A program made the translations under genes and the position numbers. Positions 1 to 10,770 of a stretch of 64,000 nucleotides of DNA are shown in pieces. Positions within the stretch are counted from its first letter, which is position 1. Each line of letters begins with the position of its first letter. Source of the DNA: Ganoderma boninense (Eukaryota > Basidiomycota > Agaricomycetes > Polyporales > Polyporaceae); assembly GCA_002900995.3 (NCBI GenBank), contig CM035315.1, positions 2,015,826 to 2,079,825 on the forward strand. Reading direction: 5' to 3'. The notes under the pieces are model-generated. The model was not told where the DNA came from, ran no database searches, and was given only the letters and a program-made list of their open reading frames with translations.

Positions 1-2063
1 GGCTGGGGTGCATCGGTTGTGGATGCGCTTTCCACTCTCGTGGGTTTCCGCATTATCCTCATCCACCGCTTGGTCGCTGACGCGATTTTTATAGGCTATC
101 ATGGGCGAGACGGTATGATCTTCTAGAAGCTAACATAGTCCCTTCACGCCTTGCTCATGTTTGACATATAGGATATCTTCGAGGAAGCCGTCAACTTCAC
201 CGCAAGCGTCGACTTCACCCATGACCACTCTGGGAGCACCGCCAGGTTCGTATTCTCTTTGGCTTGATGCTTCCAAAATATGTGCTGACAAACCCCAGTG
301 TCTTCGAGACTACCATTCGGTACCTTGGCGGTATGATGAGCGCATACGAACTGACGGATGAGAAGTATCCCGTTCTGGTCCAGCAAGCTCAAACTCTTGC
401 GGACAAGCTGGCGTTCGCGTGGACTCCTGTGAGTCCGATACACACTACATGAACGCCAAAGTCTAACACCTATCCCTAGGGCAACACCATCCCTTACGGC
501 GATATCAACATCAATACTACCGTTCCTAGAGTTTCTACAAACGGCATTGCGGGAGCTGGCACGGTGAGCCTTGGGCGCGAGATCTCTCTCATGGCTAGCG
601 TCAGCAGATACTGACGAACCTTGCTTGGCTACCTAGCTCACATTGGAATGGTCGCGACTCGCGTAGGTCGACTACTAGAAGTCCTGGTTGTTGCCAGAAT
701 GTTGATCTTCTCTCTTAATTGTAATCAGCAAACATACCGGTAACGACACCTACCGGACTCTTGCCGAGAACACCGTAAGGACCATTATTGCTCAGGTAAG
801 TCGTCGTTGCGGGTGCATCTACCTGCGTTGGGGTGAAGTCCGACGCCGTTCTCTTCAGGCAATGCCCCTCCCTGGTTGCCCCGCCCAAGGTATTGACCCG
901 ACGACGAGCAAGCCCATTGGCGCCTATGTCGTAAGTACCCCTGTCAGCATGCATTGCGCTCTCGAGGAACGCTGATCACGATGACAGACCTGGGGCGGAG
1001 GATCGGACAGCTACTTCGAGTACCTCATCAAGTACGCTCGCCTGACCAACACCGACGACACCATCTTCGCGGACAACTGGGCTACCGCCGTCGACTCGTC
1101 CATCAGGACCCTCCTGAAGGCATGACAAAATGCGATTTGCACACGTGTAGTAGTCCTTCTAACACTTGTGCAGACATCTACCGTCGGGAACTGGTCGTAC
1201 CTCGCCGACCTCGACGACAGCGGTACCATCCGCCACGTCGGCTCCCACCTCGCGTGCTTCATGGCGGGCAACTGGGTCATGGGCGGCAGGCTCCTGAACA
1301 ACCAGACTATTGTTGACATCGGCCTCGACCTCAATGAGGGTTGCTGGAACACCTATGCGAGCACGGCGTATGTGTTCCTCGTTCCTCTTTCGTTGTTCTT
1401 CAGCCCTCCTCTCACGCTCATGGCGATACTACAGCACCGGCATCGGCCCAGAAGCCTTCGGCTACTTCTCCAGCGACGGCAACTACACCGGCTCGACGCC
1501 CAGCGCAGAGCAGATCGCCTTCTACAACAAGCACGGCTTCTTCATCACGACCTCATACTACTACATGCGTCCCGAGGTGCTCGAGTCCAACTTCTACGCG
1601 TGGCGCTACACGGGGGACACCAAGTACTACGACCGTGCGATCTCCGCCTACCAGAGTCTCCAAAAGTCCCTCAAGACGCCCAACATCGACGCCTTCGCGC
1701 CGATCAACGACGTGAACGCGGCCGACGGCGGGCGGCTTTATCAACGACATGGAGAGCTTCTGGTTCGCGGAGGTCCTCAAGTACCTCTACCTCACCTTCG
1801 ACGACCCCGACCACATCAGCTTGGACGCATGTGCGTGCTCCGCTTTTCATCCCGTATGGTATGAACGTTCATTAACGTGCGTATTTTTAGACGTCTTCAA
1901 CACCGAAGCCCACCCGTACGTCGCGCCCTCGGCGAAGGCCTCCTACGGGAGCGGTAAGCTGGCCGCCACCTCGAACCAGCCCTTCAAGACGAACCCCGGT
2001 GTGCTCCCGCTCGTCAGCCCCGCGGCGAAGATCCCTGCCACGCGCCCGGGTGACGCGCAGTAG
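1..2063 (+). CDS. GH47 class I alpha-1,2-mannosidase, copy 1 (5' partial, frameshifted as read)
   Basis: Secreted or secretory-pathway mannosidase expected to remove alpha-1,2-linked mannose from N-glycans. The window opens inside what is exon 2 in the complete paralogs; the signal-peptide exon is missing. About eleven further exons follow with short introns. Conserved pieces include WGGGSDSYFEYLIKY near 990-1035, HLACFMAGNW near 1249, SFWFAEVLKYLYLTFDD near 1755-1805 and VFNTEAHP near 1894. In the GH47 family the NTEAHP-like motif contacts the catalytic calcium and the SFWFAEVLKYLY block carries catalytic-site residues. The intron after 1119 starts with GC rather than GT. Near 1726-1735 one extra G relative to copies 2 and 4 moves the frame, so the last two blocks are read in a different frame from the one before. 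Stop is TAG at 2061-2063. Family is certain; intactness is not. Confidence 0.9.
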
Positions 2064-2344
2064 GTCTGCTCGAGGTCCGTAGGCGAAGTGTAAAAGCTGT
2101 TTATGTACATGTATATGTATGTGGGTGGTCAATGAAGTGACTGGTGGCGATACGGTGCGCCACTACTCATCCCTACGGTCGAACGCTCTCCCTCTGTGAC
2201 AGTTCTATGTCCCCGCCGCCTATGTCGCCCCCGGAAATCTGCACGCCTTCCTCGACGATGTCTGTAGGATCAAGGAAGGACGTCCCGGTGTGAACCTCGG
2301 ATCCCAGTGACGCGACGAAGGCGGGGAGCGCCGCTGCACTGTTG

Positions 2345-4050
2345 TTAGCGGGGGAATCTGCCGGCGAAGACCAGGGTGGGGTTCCCGGAGGGCGAGGATG
2401 GGGTCGTTGCCGTGCCGCGATCGGCTCGGCGGAGGGCTAAGAGGAAACGGCAGATGAGCACCGCCGTCAATCTGCCCGTGCGTGGTTCAGCCTCACAGGA
2501 GCCCTTCTCGGAATTGAAGTGAGAAGATAGGGCTGACGTACGGGCCGATGGCAAAGCCGGTGGGGATCTCAATGGCAGACACCGTGGTCTAGTAGCGCAA
2601 TAAGGTCGATTGTGGATCAAGATTATAATTATAGCGGAGAGGGGATGGTACGGGCTTACCACGGATGACACCACTTGCATGATGTTTCCGAGCGTGATCA
2701 CGCTGTGTGTGCAAGCATTTATGCATATTTATGAGCAGTTGTGCTCGGCAAGTGGAAATAGTAAATGTGCATTTGCACAGAGACCCACATGAAGTACGTG
2801 CTCCCTGTATGCCACACCAACGTGTAAATCGGAGGTAAAATAGTAAATGTGCATTTGCACAGAGACCCACATGAAGTACGTGCTCCCTGTATGCCACACC
2901 AACGTGTAAATCGGAGGTAACGACGAGATGGTGGCGGGTGCCAAGTGCTCACCGTTATAGAGCATAACGCGGGCTATTGACTTCCCCACCAATACTCTGT
3001 CTTGCAAGTCTCTGATTGACGTGTACGTGTAGCGCCAAGTTACGAACAGAACAAGGAGGTCTCCTATCACGGTGGCGATCCTGCAACCTACAAACACTAT
3101 GTTGAAACGATCAGCACTGCGATTGTAGAGTCAATGCGGTATTCACATAAAATTGTTACGCACAGCTGGGGCGGCAGGCCGATTTATGCCACTATTGGTA
3201 AGCGTAGACTACTAGTATGCCCGGGGGTCGACAGGAAAATCTTACCGTCCAGATAATTTCAAAGATACATGGTTCTGAGAAATGCTGCAGTTGAAAGGGT
3301 TTGGCAGCTCTACCACGTCAGAAACAATATCCTTGATCTATGAGACGTGCTAGGGAGTTAGAACCCCAATGTTCTGGAAGACACTGGACGGAGAAGGGTA
3401 GACGCACGCTTATGAGAAGCCCGGGTACAAAAAGGAGGATAAATGTCGAGACGGCTGTGACCTTGTTGCTCGGCGACAGGGCATATACTCGAATGGCGGA
3501 AAATACTAGAGGGGCATCAGGTAAGAATTTGAAAAATACGAGGAAAGCGCGTCTCTCCATACGTGCTGGTGTGATTAAGGTTGGTATAGTCAGGAAGAAT
3601 TGGATGTCCACGTTGATTTTACAGCCGGGAAAATCTTTTGGTGAGCTCCCAACCGGTAACTTACAGTCAAGTGGGAGTCATACGCCTGAGGATGCGTCAG
3701 TCGTGTATAATACCGGACGTTCATATACCACGGTACAGGTACACTCACCAGATAGGACATTGGAAACGCTGTCCGCCATATAAGAATTACCGCGACAATG
3801 GCAGAGTAGCGGCTCAGCCCATACAGGAGCGCCGCGGCCGAGACCCTGCGGCCTTTGTAAGAGATCCAAAACGAATCAATCTCTTCGCCGAGGCAAACCA
3901 CCCAATCGTAGACGACGAATGCTACATTCAAGTGCTTTATCAACAATGTTGAACGCTTTTAACGCATCTAAACTCACCGAAGGTGGCGCAAGCGACACGG
4001 TAGTCGGCCGTGAATCTTGTTGAGATTGGTCACCCTTCAACAGGAAGAAT
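2345..4050 (-). CDS. DUF6533-like multi-span membrane protein, probably damaged
   Basis: Minus-strand gene of a fungal integral-membrane family of unknown function. Recognisable blocks in gene order are a DUF6533-like first segment (VVYDWVVCLGEEIDSFW, 3890-3940), a hydrophobic helix with RYSAIVAVILIW (about 3780), FSAIRVYALS (about 3490), GDLLVLFVTWRYTY (about 3040-3090), LGNIMQVVSSV (about 2680) and a C-terminal LICRFLLALRRADR (about 2430). These follow the usual order in the family: membrane helices, a VTW-K/R-TY loop, then a final RF-L-LR motif. Exons are short and separated by introns. I could not find a convincing first exon: the block before VVYDW is preceded by a TGA, so the start near 4050 is approximate. 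An 82-bp tandem duplication (2759-2920) overlaps an intron acceptor and probably breaks the frame. Stop TAA is at 2345-2347. Confidence 0.6.
2759..2920. repeat. 82-bp direct tandem duplication
   Basis: Two adjacent copies, 2759-2840 and 2841-2920, are identical apart from the last few bases. Each begins TAGTAAATGTGCATTTGCAC and ends GGAGGTAA. On the minus strand each copy contains the end of an intron (TTGGTGTGGCATACAG) and the start of the following exon (GSTYFMW in translation), so the splice acceptor is doubled. 82 is not a multiple of three. The near-identity suggests a recent event. Confidence 0.95.
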
Positions 4051-5616
4051 CATTCATCAGCATTTGAACGCTTACTGAGCTGACACTTCGGCAATGATGG
4101 ATGGCGGGGACGTCATTAAGAGTATTTTCTAGGTATAGAGGAGCGGATAGCGTAGGACGGGGAGGTAGGCCATGATGGACGCGGTTATATACAGCTGAAT
4201 ACGCACCATTGAATGTTTTACACAGGATTCAATGATATCGACCGAGGAAACACCCGGATGGCCATTCCTTCCGCCCAATGTCCACCAACATCAGCAAAAA
4301 AACCAAGCCCGTTCTTCACTTGGCCCAGGGTAAGCGTCGCAGATCCCTTCATTACAGGCACCTTCCTCCGTAGAGGCGGTTTCGAGCTTCTGAAGGCCCT
4401 AGAGGTTGCTTCCCCAGGCACCCATGAGCGCTCGAAAGATGCACTTTTGCTGCCTTGAATTAGATGACCCGATAAAGTGCAAACCTCCGTTCTAAACGGA
4501 GCTCTGGCAAGAAGTTGTCTGCGAAAGGGAAGGGCGAAGGTGCTGAGGCGGCCCTGGCAAATTCCTCGTCGTATAATGTGAGCCAGTATCACTTTTATTA
4601 TTGAGCTGAGCTGAGTGACGAACCTGCCAGGATGTCCAAAGCTTTAAGCAACAAAATTTGCATTTACTTGGACGGTGGAAAGACACTGGCAGGGGGCACT
4701 TTGAGAAACCAAGTTGTCCATGCCCCTGCCAGCGTGAGACCGGAAGATGAACGTGAGCCGCGTGCTGTCAGTGGCGTCCGGCCCAAAACTTGAGCGTGCA
4801 TCACAGATACAATACACCGGCTTTAGCTTGGAAGTCAGTTGCCCTGGGACGTAGAAAGCACGATTCATGGCCATGGAGCAAGTCGCTGAGGTGCCACTGC
4901 CAGCGTTTCGTCTGCCTCGGGCCTCGGGCCGTGTTATGTCAGCGTCCATCAGGCGCTTGAGAGAGGCGCTTTCACAACTCGAAGTTATTTTGCCTCAGCG
5001 TTGCTACGAACCACTTCCCTCAATGCCCTCTACTCTCGCGTCTCCCAAGATCAAACATGCCCAGAATCTGTGTTTCAGGACTTTGTGGGCTCATGTCTCG
5101 CTCCTGGAGGACTGCAGAGTTGCGTGGCAGTAAGCTTTCAGGAGGACGTACCGATCAACAGATTTACGTACACCGTCCCGGGCCCCATCCTGGAGTGCCA
5201 ACGGCTTCCGATAGATGAGCCCTTTGAGGGGTGGCTAAGTCAGGGAAATCTGTGAGTCCTGCTGTTCTTTACCTAGTCCTTGGAATGGCGGCACGTAGGA
5301 AATATTGCATGTTGAGATATTCCTTCACAAGCTTTGCCGGCTTCTCACCCGATCCCAGGTCGTTTTCCACCTTATTTCAGCCTTTGTCTAAACCCTATGA
5401 GCTCCTTCACGATCATCACCTTGTGGACGATCCTCGGCTTAGAATGTGGTTCGGGGGAGGGTCTCAGATCGGGTGTCTCTTCTCCTCCCTCGACTGGGTC
5501 AACAGGGTTTCACAGGCTATTCTACTGAAGGCAGCGTCCGACGTCTATCCACACACTAGCCCTCCAGGACGACCTATTTTTTGCGAAAGGTATACTACCA
5601 GGTCTCCAGGGTCTAA
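4051..5616. other. Intergenic, no recognisable gene
   Basis: Between the DUF6533-like gene and GH47 copy 2 there are only short open frames without recognisable motifs. The promoter of GH47 copy 2 must lie at the right end. I see no repeat, RNA gene or clear TATA box here. Confidence 0.5.
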
Positions 5617-7934
5617 ATGGAGTCTCTATGGCGGCCTTCACTCCACTCATTCGTTGTAACGCTCGCATCAATATCTGGTTGTCTTGCTGCCAGCATCCAG
5701 GGCCCGAATGTAACCTTGCCTGGAGACGCCCCGCTGCACAGGCAAAATGTCAAGGATATCTTCATGACGAGCTGGACCGCATACGTGTGAGTAATATAGT
5801 TCCGCCAAGCTGTCCTAGTGTTCTGAAGCTACGGTCAGGCAATATGCGTTCCCTCATGACGATCTGACCCCCATTTCGAAGAGCTGGAACGACGGTCGGA
5901 ACGGCTGGGGTGCGTCGCTCGTGGATGGGCTTACGACTTTGGTGAGTGTTCTGTTTCTGCGGCACACTATGAAAGAAGCCAGACAGTTGATGCTGCAAAC
6001 ATAGGCTATCATGGGTGAGACGGTACGGAACTTCGAGTGCCAAGACCATGGAGGTGCTGTGCTTACCTCTGGCACATAGGATATATTCAACGAAGCGGTC
6101 GGCCACATCGCGACTGTCGATTTCGTTCATGACCACTCGGGAAGCACCGCTAGGTTTGTAGTTATTCTCGCCTCTAGGAGCCCTCCCCAATATTTATACA
6201 TACAATAGCGTGTTCGAGTCCACGATCCGTTATGTCGGAGCCATGCTGAGTGCGTACGAGCTGACAAACGCTACCTTCCCTGTTCTGGTCAAGCAGGCTC
6301 AAACTCTCGCCGACAGGCTTACGTGTGCTTGGTTGGCTGTAGGATTAAGCATCTTGTATGCGGCATTGACGCCAGAACTGATGGATTTGTGTAGGGAAAC
6401 AGCGTTCCCTATGGCCACGTCGATGTCAACACCACCGCTCCGATGATTGGGACATCGAATATTGCGGAGGCTGGCTCTGTAAGTTGCACCATGTCGCCAG
6501 TTTCCATCCTCGCTGACGTTCTTGTGAATAGCTCACGTTGGAGTGGTCCAGGCTCGCGTAATTTGACGTCTTTGAATGGAATCCTTGTAGCTGCTGACTT
6601 CAATTCGGGTTCTCAGCAAATATACTGGTAATGACAAGTATCGCGCTCTCGCCGAGAACGCTGTTAGGACTATTATTGCCCAGGCAAGTCGTTCATATAG
6701 ATCTGCTCATTTTGAGATCGTTTTGAATCCCGCTTTCTGTAGCCGAAGCCCATCCCCGCGTTTCCTGCCCAAGGCATTGACCCGACCACGGGGAAGCCCG
6801 TTAGTGGCTACGTCGTAAGTTGTCCCGCATCAGATGCAGAGATTGGAAGCAGCTGACGACCTCAACAGACCTGGGGCGGAGGATCGGACAGCTACCTCGA
6901 GTATCTCATCAAGTACGCTCGCCTCACGAACACGGATGACAACATCTTCGCGGACAACTGGGCCACCGCTGTCGACTCGTCCATCAGGACTCTCTTGAAG
7001 GTGCGGCATATGAGTCTCGCCTTCGCGCAAATTTTCTCTGACATTTGTGCCTAGACTTCGACTGTCGGCGGTTGGACCTACCTCGCCGATCTTGATGATA
7101 GCGGTACCATCCGGCACATGAGTTCGCACCTCGCGTGTTTCATGGCCGGCAACTGGGTCATGGGCGGCCGGCTTTTGAACAATCGGACCATTGTCAACAT
7201 TGGCATCAACCTGAACGAAGCGTGTTGGAACACCTACGCGAGCACCACGTATGTCTTTCCGTCTTTGCCGTCCTCCAATTCGCTCTAATTTCCTTGACAT
7301 CCAGCACCGGAATCGGGCCGGAGGCCTTCGCCTTTTTCTCAAGCGATGGCAACTACACCGGGTCGAGTCCGTCCGCGGAGCAGGTTGCGTTCTACAACCA
7401 GCACGGCTTCTTCATCACGACGTCATACTACTATATGCGCCCCGAAGTGCTCGAGTCCAACTTCTACGCATGGCGCTACACCGGCGATGTCAAGTACTAC
7501 GAGCGCGCCGTCGCCGCGTACCGCAGTCTCGAGACGTACCTCAAGACGGACACGGTTGCCTATGCACCCATCAACGATGTCAACTCGGCGGATGGGGGCG
7601 GGTTCATAGACGATATGGAGAGCTTCTGGTTCGCGGAGGTCCTCAAGTACCTCTACCTCACCTTCGACGACCCGAACCACATCAGCTTGGACGAGTGTGC
7701 GTGCTCAGCTCTCCCACATCCTAGAGCGCGTTCGCTCACAATCGTGTTCTAGATGTGTTTAACACGGAGGCCCACCCCTATATCGCGCCTCCCGCGAAGG
7801 CTTCTTACGGCAGCGGCCAGCTTTACCCACAGCCGCTGGAGCCCTTCAAGACGAACCCCGGCGCGCTCCCACTCGTTAGCCCGCTCGCCGGCCTGCTGTT
7901 GCAGCACATCCCGGTCTCTAGCCCGACGTTGTAG
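5617..7934 (+). CDS. GH47 class I alpha-1,2-mannosidase, copy 2 (apparently intact)
   Basis: Complete 13-exon gene. The ATG at 5617 opens an N-terminus with a hydrophobic stretch (FVVTLASISGCLAAS) that fits a secretory signal peptide. The mature part starts with a HRQNVKDIF-type segment shared by copies 3 and 4. The first intron splits the codon between TAY and QYAFPHDDL. Conserved blocks follow in order: NGWGASLVDGL, DHSGSTAR, TWGGGSDSYLEYLIKY (6870-6910), HLACFMAGNW (about 7130), GIGPEAFAFFSSDGNYTG (7310), SFWFAEVLKYLYLTFDD (7620-7670) and VFNTEAHP (7757). I found no frame break. The intron after 6683 has a GC donor (CAG/GCAAGT). The C-terminus ends SPLAGLLLQHIPVSSPTL, longer and different from the PATRP-like ends of copies 1 and 4. 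Expected role: mannose trimming of N-glycans in the secretory pathway or outside the cell. Confidence 0.93.
6684..6685 (+). promoter_or_regulatory. GC-AG intron donor in GH47 copy 2
   Basis: The exon ends CAG and the intron begins GCAAGT, which is the accepted consensus for the minor GC-AG class. The acceptor is the TAG just before the CCGAAGCCC exon near 6743. In copy 1 the same intron begins GTAAGT, so the substitution is specific to this copy and to copy 4. Confidence 0.8.
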
Positions 7935-8275
7935 TTTCCATCCTGCGCTCATCGAGTCCTGGTTGCTGCGGTTCTCTCGCAAGCGCAATGTCCAGTTACT
8001 CATCGAGTTGAGTGCCCTCATTCACAATCCTTCTCTTGGTCGTGTCATTTGGACGGCGTTCCACGATCCCGGTCCTGTAGTACTTATGCCTATCTCAGAA
8101 AAACACCAAATCGATGCGTGATGCAGGACAATTACATTTCCAATGGTTTCCCGAACGATGTGCTGGATGACAGGGCGGGGGCTCGTGGTTGGCGGAGCTT
8201 GACAATGATAAGCCGGTGATCAGTGTCGCTCGCCATCGCGATTGAACTGCGCGCGTCGACTCTCTTATTTACCTC

Positions 8276-8306
<31 letters not shown>

Positions 8307-8372
8307 TCGTGTCTCCCTCTCATCCTCCTCAACAGCTTCTGTTTCAGCATCTTCTATCTTGCAATATACGTT
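7935..8372. promoter_or_regulatory. Promoter region of F-box gene 1 with CT tract
   Basis: The spacer between GH47 copy 2 and F-box gene 1 holds a pyrimidine tract of repeated TCTCTATCTC units, then pure CT, at about 8269-8306. It lies roughly 70-100 bp upstream of the ATG at 8373. CT-rich tracts just upstream of the start are common in fungal core promoters that lack a clear TATA box. The role here is inferred. Confidence 0.5.
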
Positions 8373-10603
8373 ATGACGCAAGAGGGAATCGATGAGCTGC
8401 TTCGTTTGCAACACCTGGCGATTGACATGCTCCAAGGTGCGGCATATCATCATTATATTTCTCGAATAAAGATCAGTAATAGGGGCCTGCTCTAGTCCAA
8501 CCGATCCTCGCGGAGGAGGATATGCTCTTGATCAAAGAGGTTCCTCCCACTGAGATCCAGGAGTGGTGTCTAGCGCGAATTGCTGGGCATCAAGACGAAA
8601 GTCGCCGCCTTCGTGACTCACACGGTCCTGCCGGGAGTGCGGTCATCTCGAAAGTCGAGTCATACATCCGGGCCCTGCGCTCGGAATTCAATGCTTTTGC
8701 CCCGATCAACCGTGTCCTTCCTCCCGAGATGCTCATGGAGATCTTCGCCAACATCGACCTCGCGGTCTACCAAGGTGGTATCCCTGCCTTGCACGTTTGC
8801 CGGCACTGGCGGATGCTTCTCGTCAAGGTGCCTCGATTCTGGGCCGACCTCCTTAGTTTGCACGCCTCACGTTCCACGAATTCCAATTGGCGGATAGAGC
8901 GGTTCGCAGCCGCACTTGCGTTGTCTGCGCCTCTAACCCTCACCCTCACTCTCCCATTCTGGTCCTTGGATGTCGTCGACATCTTGATACCCCATGCTAG
9001 TCGCCTTGGCTCCCTTACGATCAGCCCTCCACGCGACCTCCCATCGATCCAACGACTGCTCGGACAAGATATGCCTCGCCTCAGAGAGCTCACCATCCTC
9101 CCTCGCCCTCGACGGAGAGATTCGCTCAGTCCTTTGTCCCTAAACTTTCTTCGATTACCCAACCTCCAGAGCCTTACGCTGGGTTACGGTCTCACCGTTT
9201 ACTACTCCCCGATTATGCTGTGTCCATCCCTACAATACCTTCGCCTCATGCATTGCACGATGCGAGCTGAGCCTTCTACCGCAGCGCCTATGGGCTCGGT
9301 GCAATCCGTGAACGACATGCTTGCGTTGTTCCCGAATTTGAAGAACCTCTCCGTGACTCATTCCCTGTTAGAAGGCGATTGGTCTGAGGAGCTCCCAGCC
9401 GGATCGACAGCCATTGTCCATCTTCCCCGCCTGACATACCTCGAGATTGATGACATGCCCACCTACATCTCGCGCTTCCTCTCCCGCCTGGTCTTTCCCC
9501 CAACGACCGTCCTCCTGTTCTCACTCGATTTTAAGGACCCCCTACCCGTCCCGGTGTTCCCAGCCATCAACCCTGCCACTCCGCCGGACACAGGGATCAG
9601 GATCTCCCTCGATTTCAACTTCGTCTACTCCCCCGAGTCGTCCCACCGCCCGGAGGGGCTCGCCCGCTGGGGGACCAATGGCGCAGCCACGCGGCCGCTG
9701 CTCATCTCCCTCGCTGGTGCGGCGGAGCGCCCCGACCCGATCGTGCGCTTCACCCGCGAGCTGGTGCGCGCCGTCGCGCCGCCCCCCGCCCGCGGAGTGA
9801 CGTCGCTCACGACGCTGGGCACCTGGGTGCGCTCGCCCCCCGGGGACGAGCACCCGTATCTCATCCCCAGCCCACAGGAGTACTGGACCACGTTCCTGCC
9901 GGAGCTCGCGGGCCTCCGCCGCCTCACCTGCGAGGACTGCGGCTCGGCGAGGGACGTCATCGGCGTGCTTGGGCAGCGGACTCCTCCCCGCGACGGCGTA
10001 AGCGGCGGCGGCGGCGGCGGCGGCGAGTTCCTATGCCCGCTCTTGGAGCAACTCGTGCTGGTATGGGATCTGCCGACCAAACCTGGCTTCTGGCTGGATC
10101 TGCTCGCGACGCAAGTTCAGGCCTCGGAGACGCAAGGATCCGACGTTGAGATGTCAGGTGACGACGATGACGACGACGAGGGGTCCGACGACGATGTTGA
10201 GATGCCAGGCGAGGATGCTGAGGTTCCGGGCGAGGACGTTGAGATGTCGGACGACGAGCTAGGGTCGGACCGAACTCACGACACCGAGTCATCTCAGTCG
10301 GATGAGGACGAGAACGATGGGACAGCAGATGGACAACTTAACTCTCGCGTCACCACGGCGCTGAACGAACTTTGCACCACGCTCGGGGCATGCCTGACGG
10401 AGAGATCTAGGTCGGGGGCCTGTGCCCCGATCCGAAAGCTGTCCGTCTCGCTGCGTCGACCGTACAGCTCGTACCTCCGTTTGCAGCCGTGGCAGGTTGA
10501 GTTGGTAGTGCGCGAGCTACGGGATGGACTGGGACATTTGGTGGAAGAGATCAAATACTGTCCGCAGCTCCCCTTTATTCCGAATCTGGGCTGCTTTGCA
10601 TGA
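8373..10603 (+). CDS. F-box / leucine-rich protein 1 with acidic C-terminal region
   Basis: Two exons, 8373-8436 and 8496-10603, giving 723 residues. The 59-bp intron joins DMLQ to VQPILAEED in phase 1. F-box gene 2 has the same architecture, with an intron of the same length and phase, which supports this start over the internal ATG at 8522. An F-box-like motif sits at about residues 88-125 (INRVLPPEMLMEIF followed by VCRHWR and VPRFWADL). F-boxes bind Skp1 in SCF ubiquitin ligases. Leucine-rich segments follow (LPNLQSLTL, CPSLQYLRL, FPNLKNLSV) and would form the substrate-binding part. A glycine run is encoded at 10005-10025. A highly acidic stretch with repeated VEMSD/PGED units lies at about 10140-10260. 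The substrate is unknown. No frame breaks were seen. Confidence 0.88.
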
Positions 10604-10770
10604 ATGTGCGTTCGGAACTTAGAACTCTGGTATTCAACTTTAGACAAGTAACCGCAGACTGTATTACATCACGGAATTGGTGAACCCTCATCGAGATATA
10701 TATCGCAATTAGACTGCTGCTCCATTTGTCCTAGAGCGTGACCAGACTTGGCAGGATCCAGCGGCCGCTT

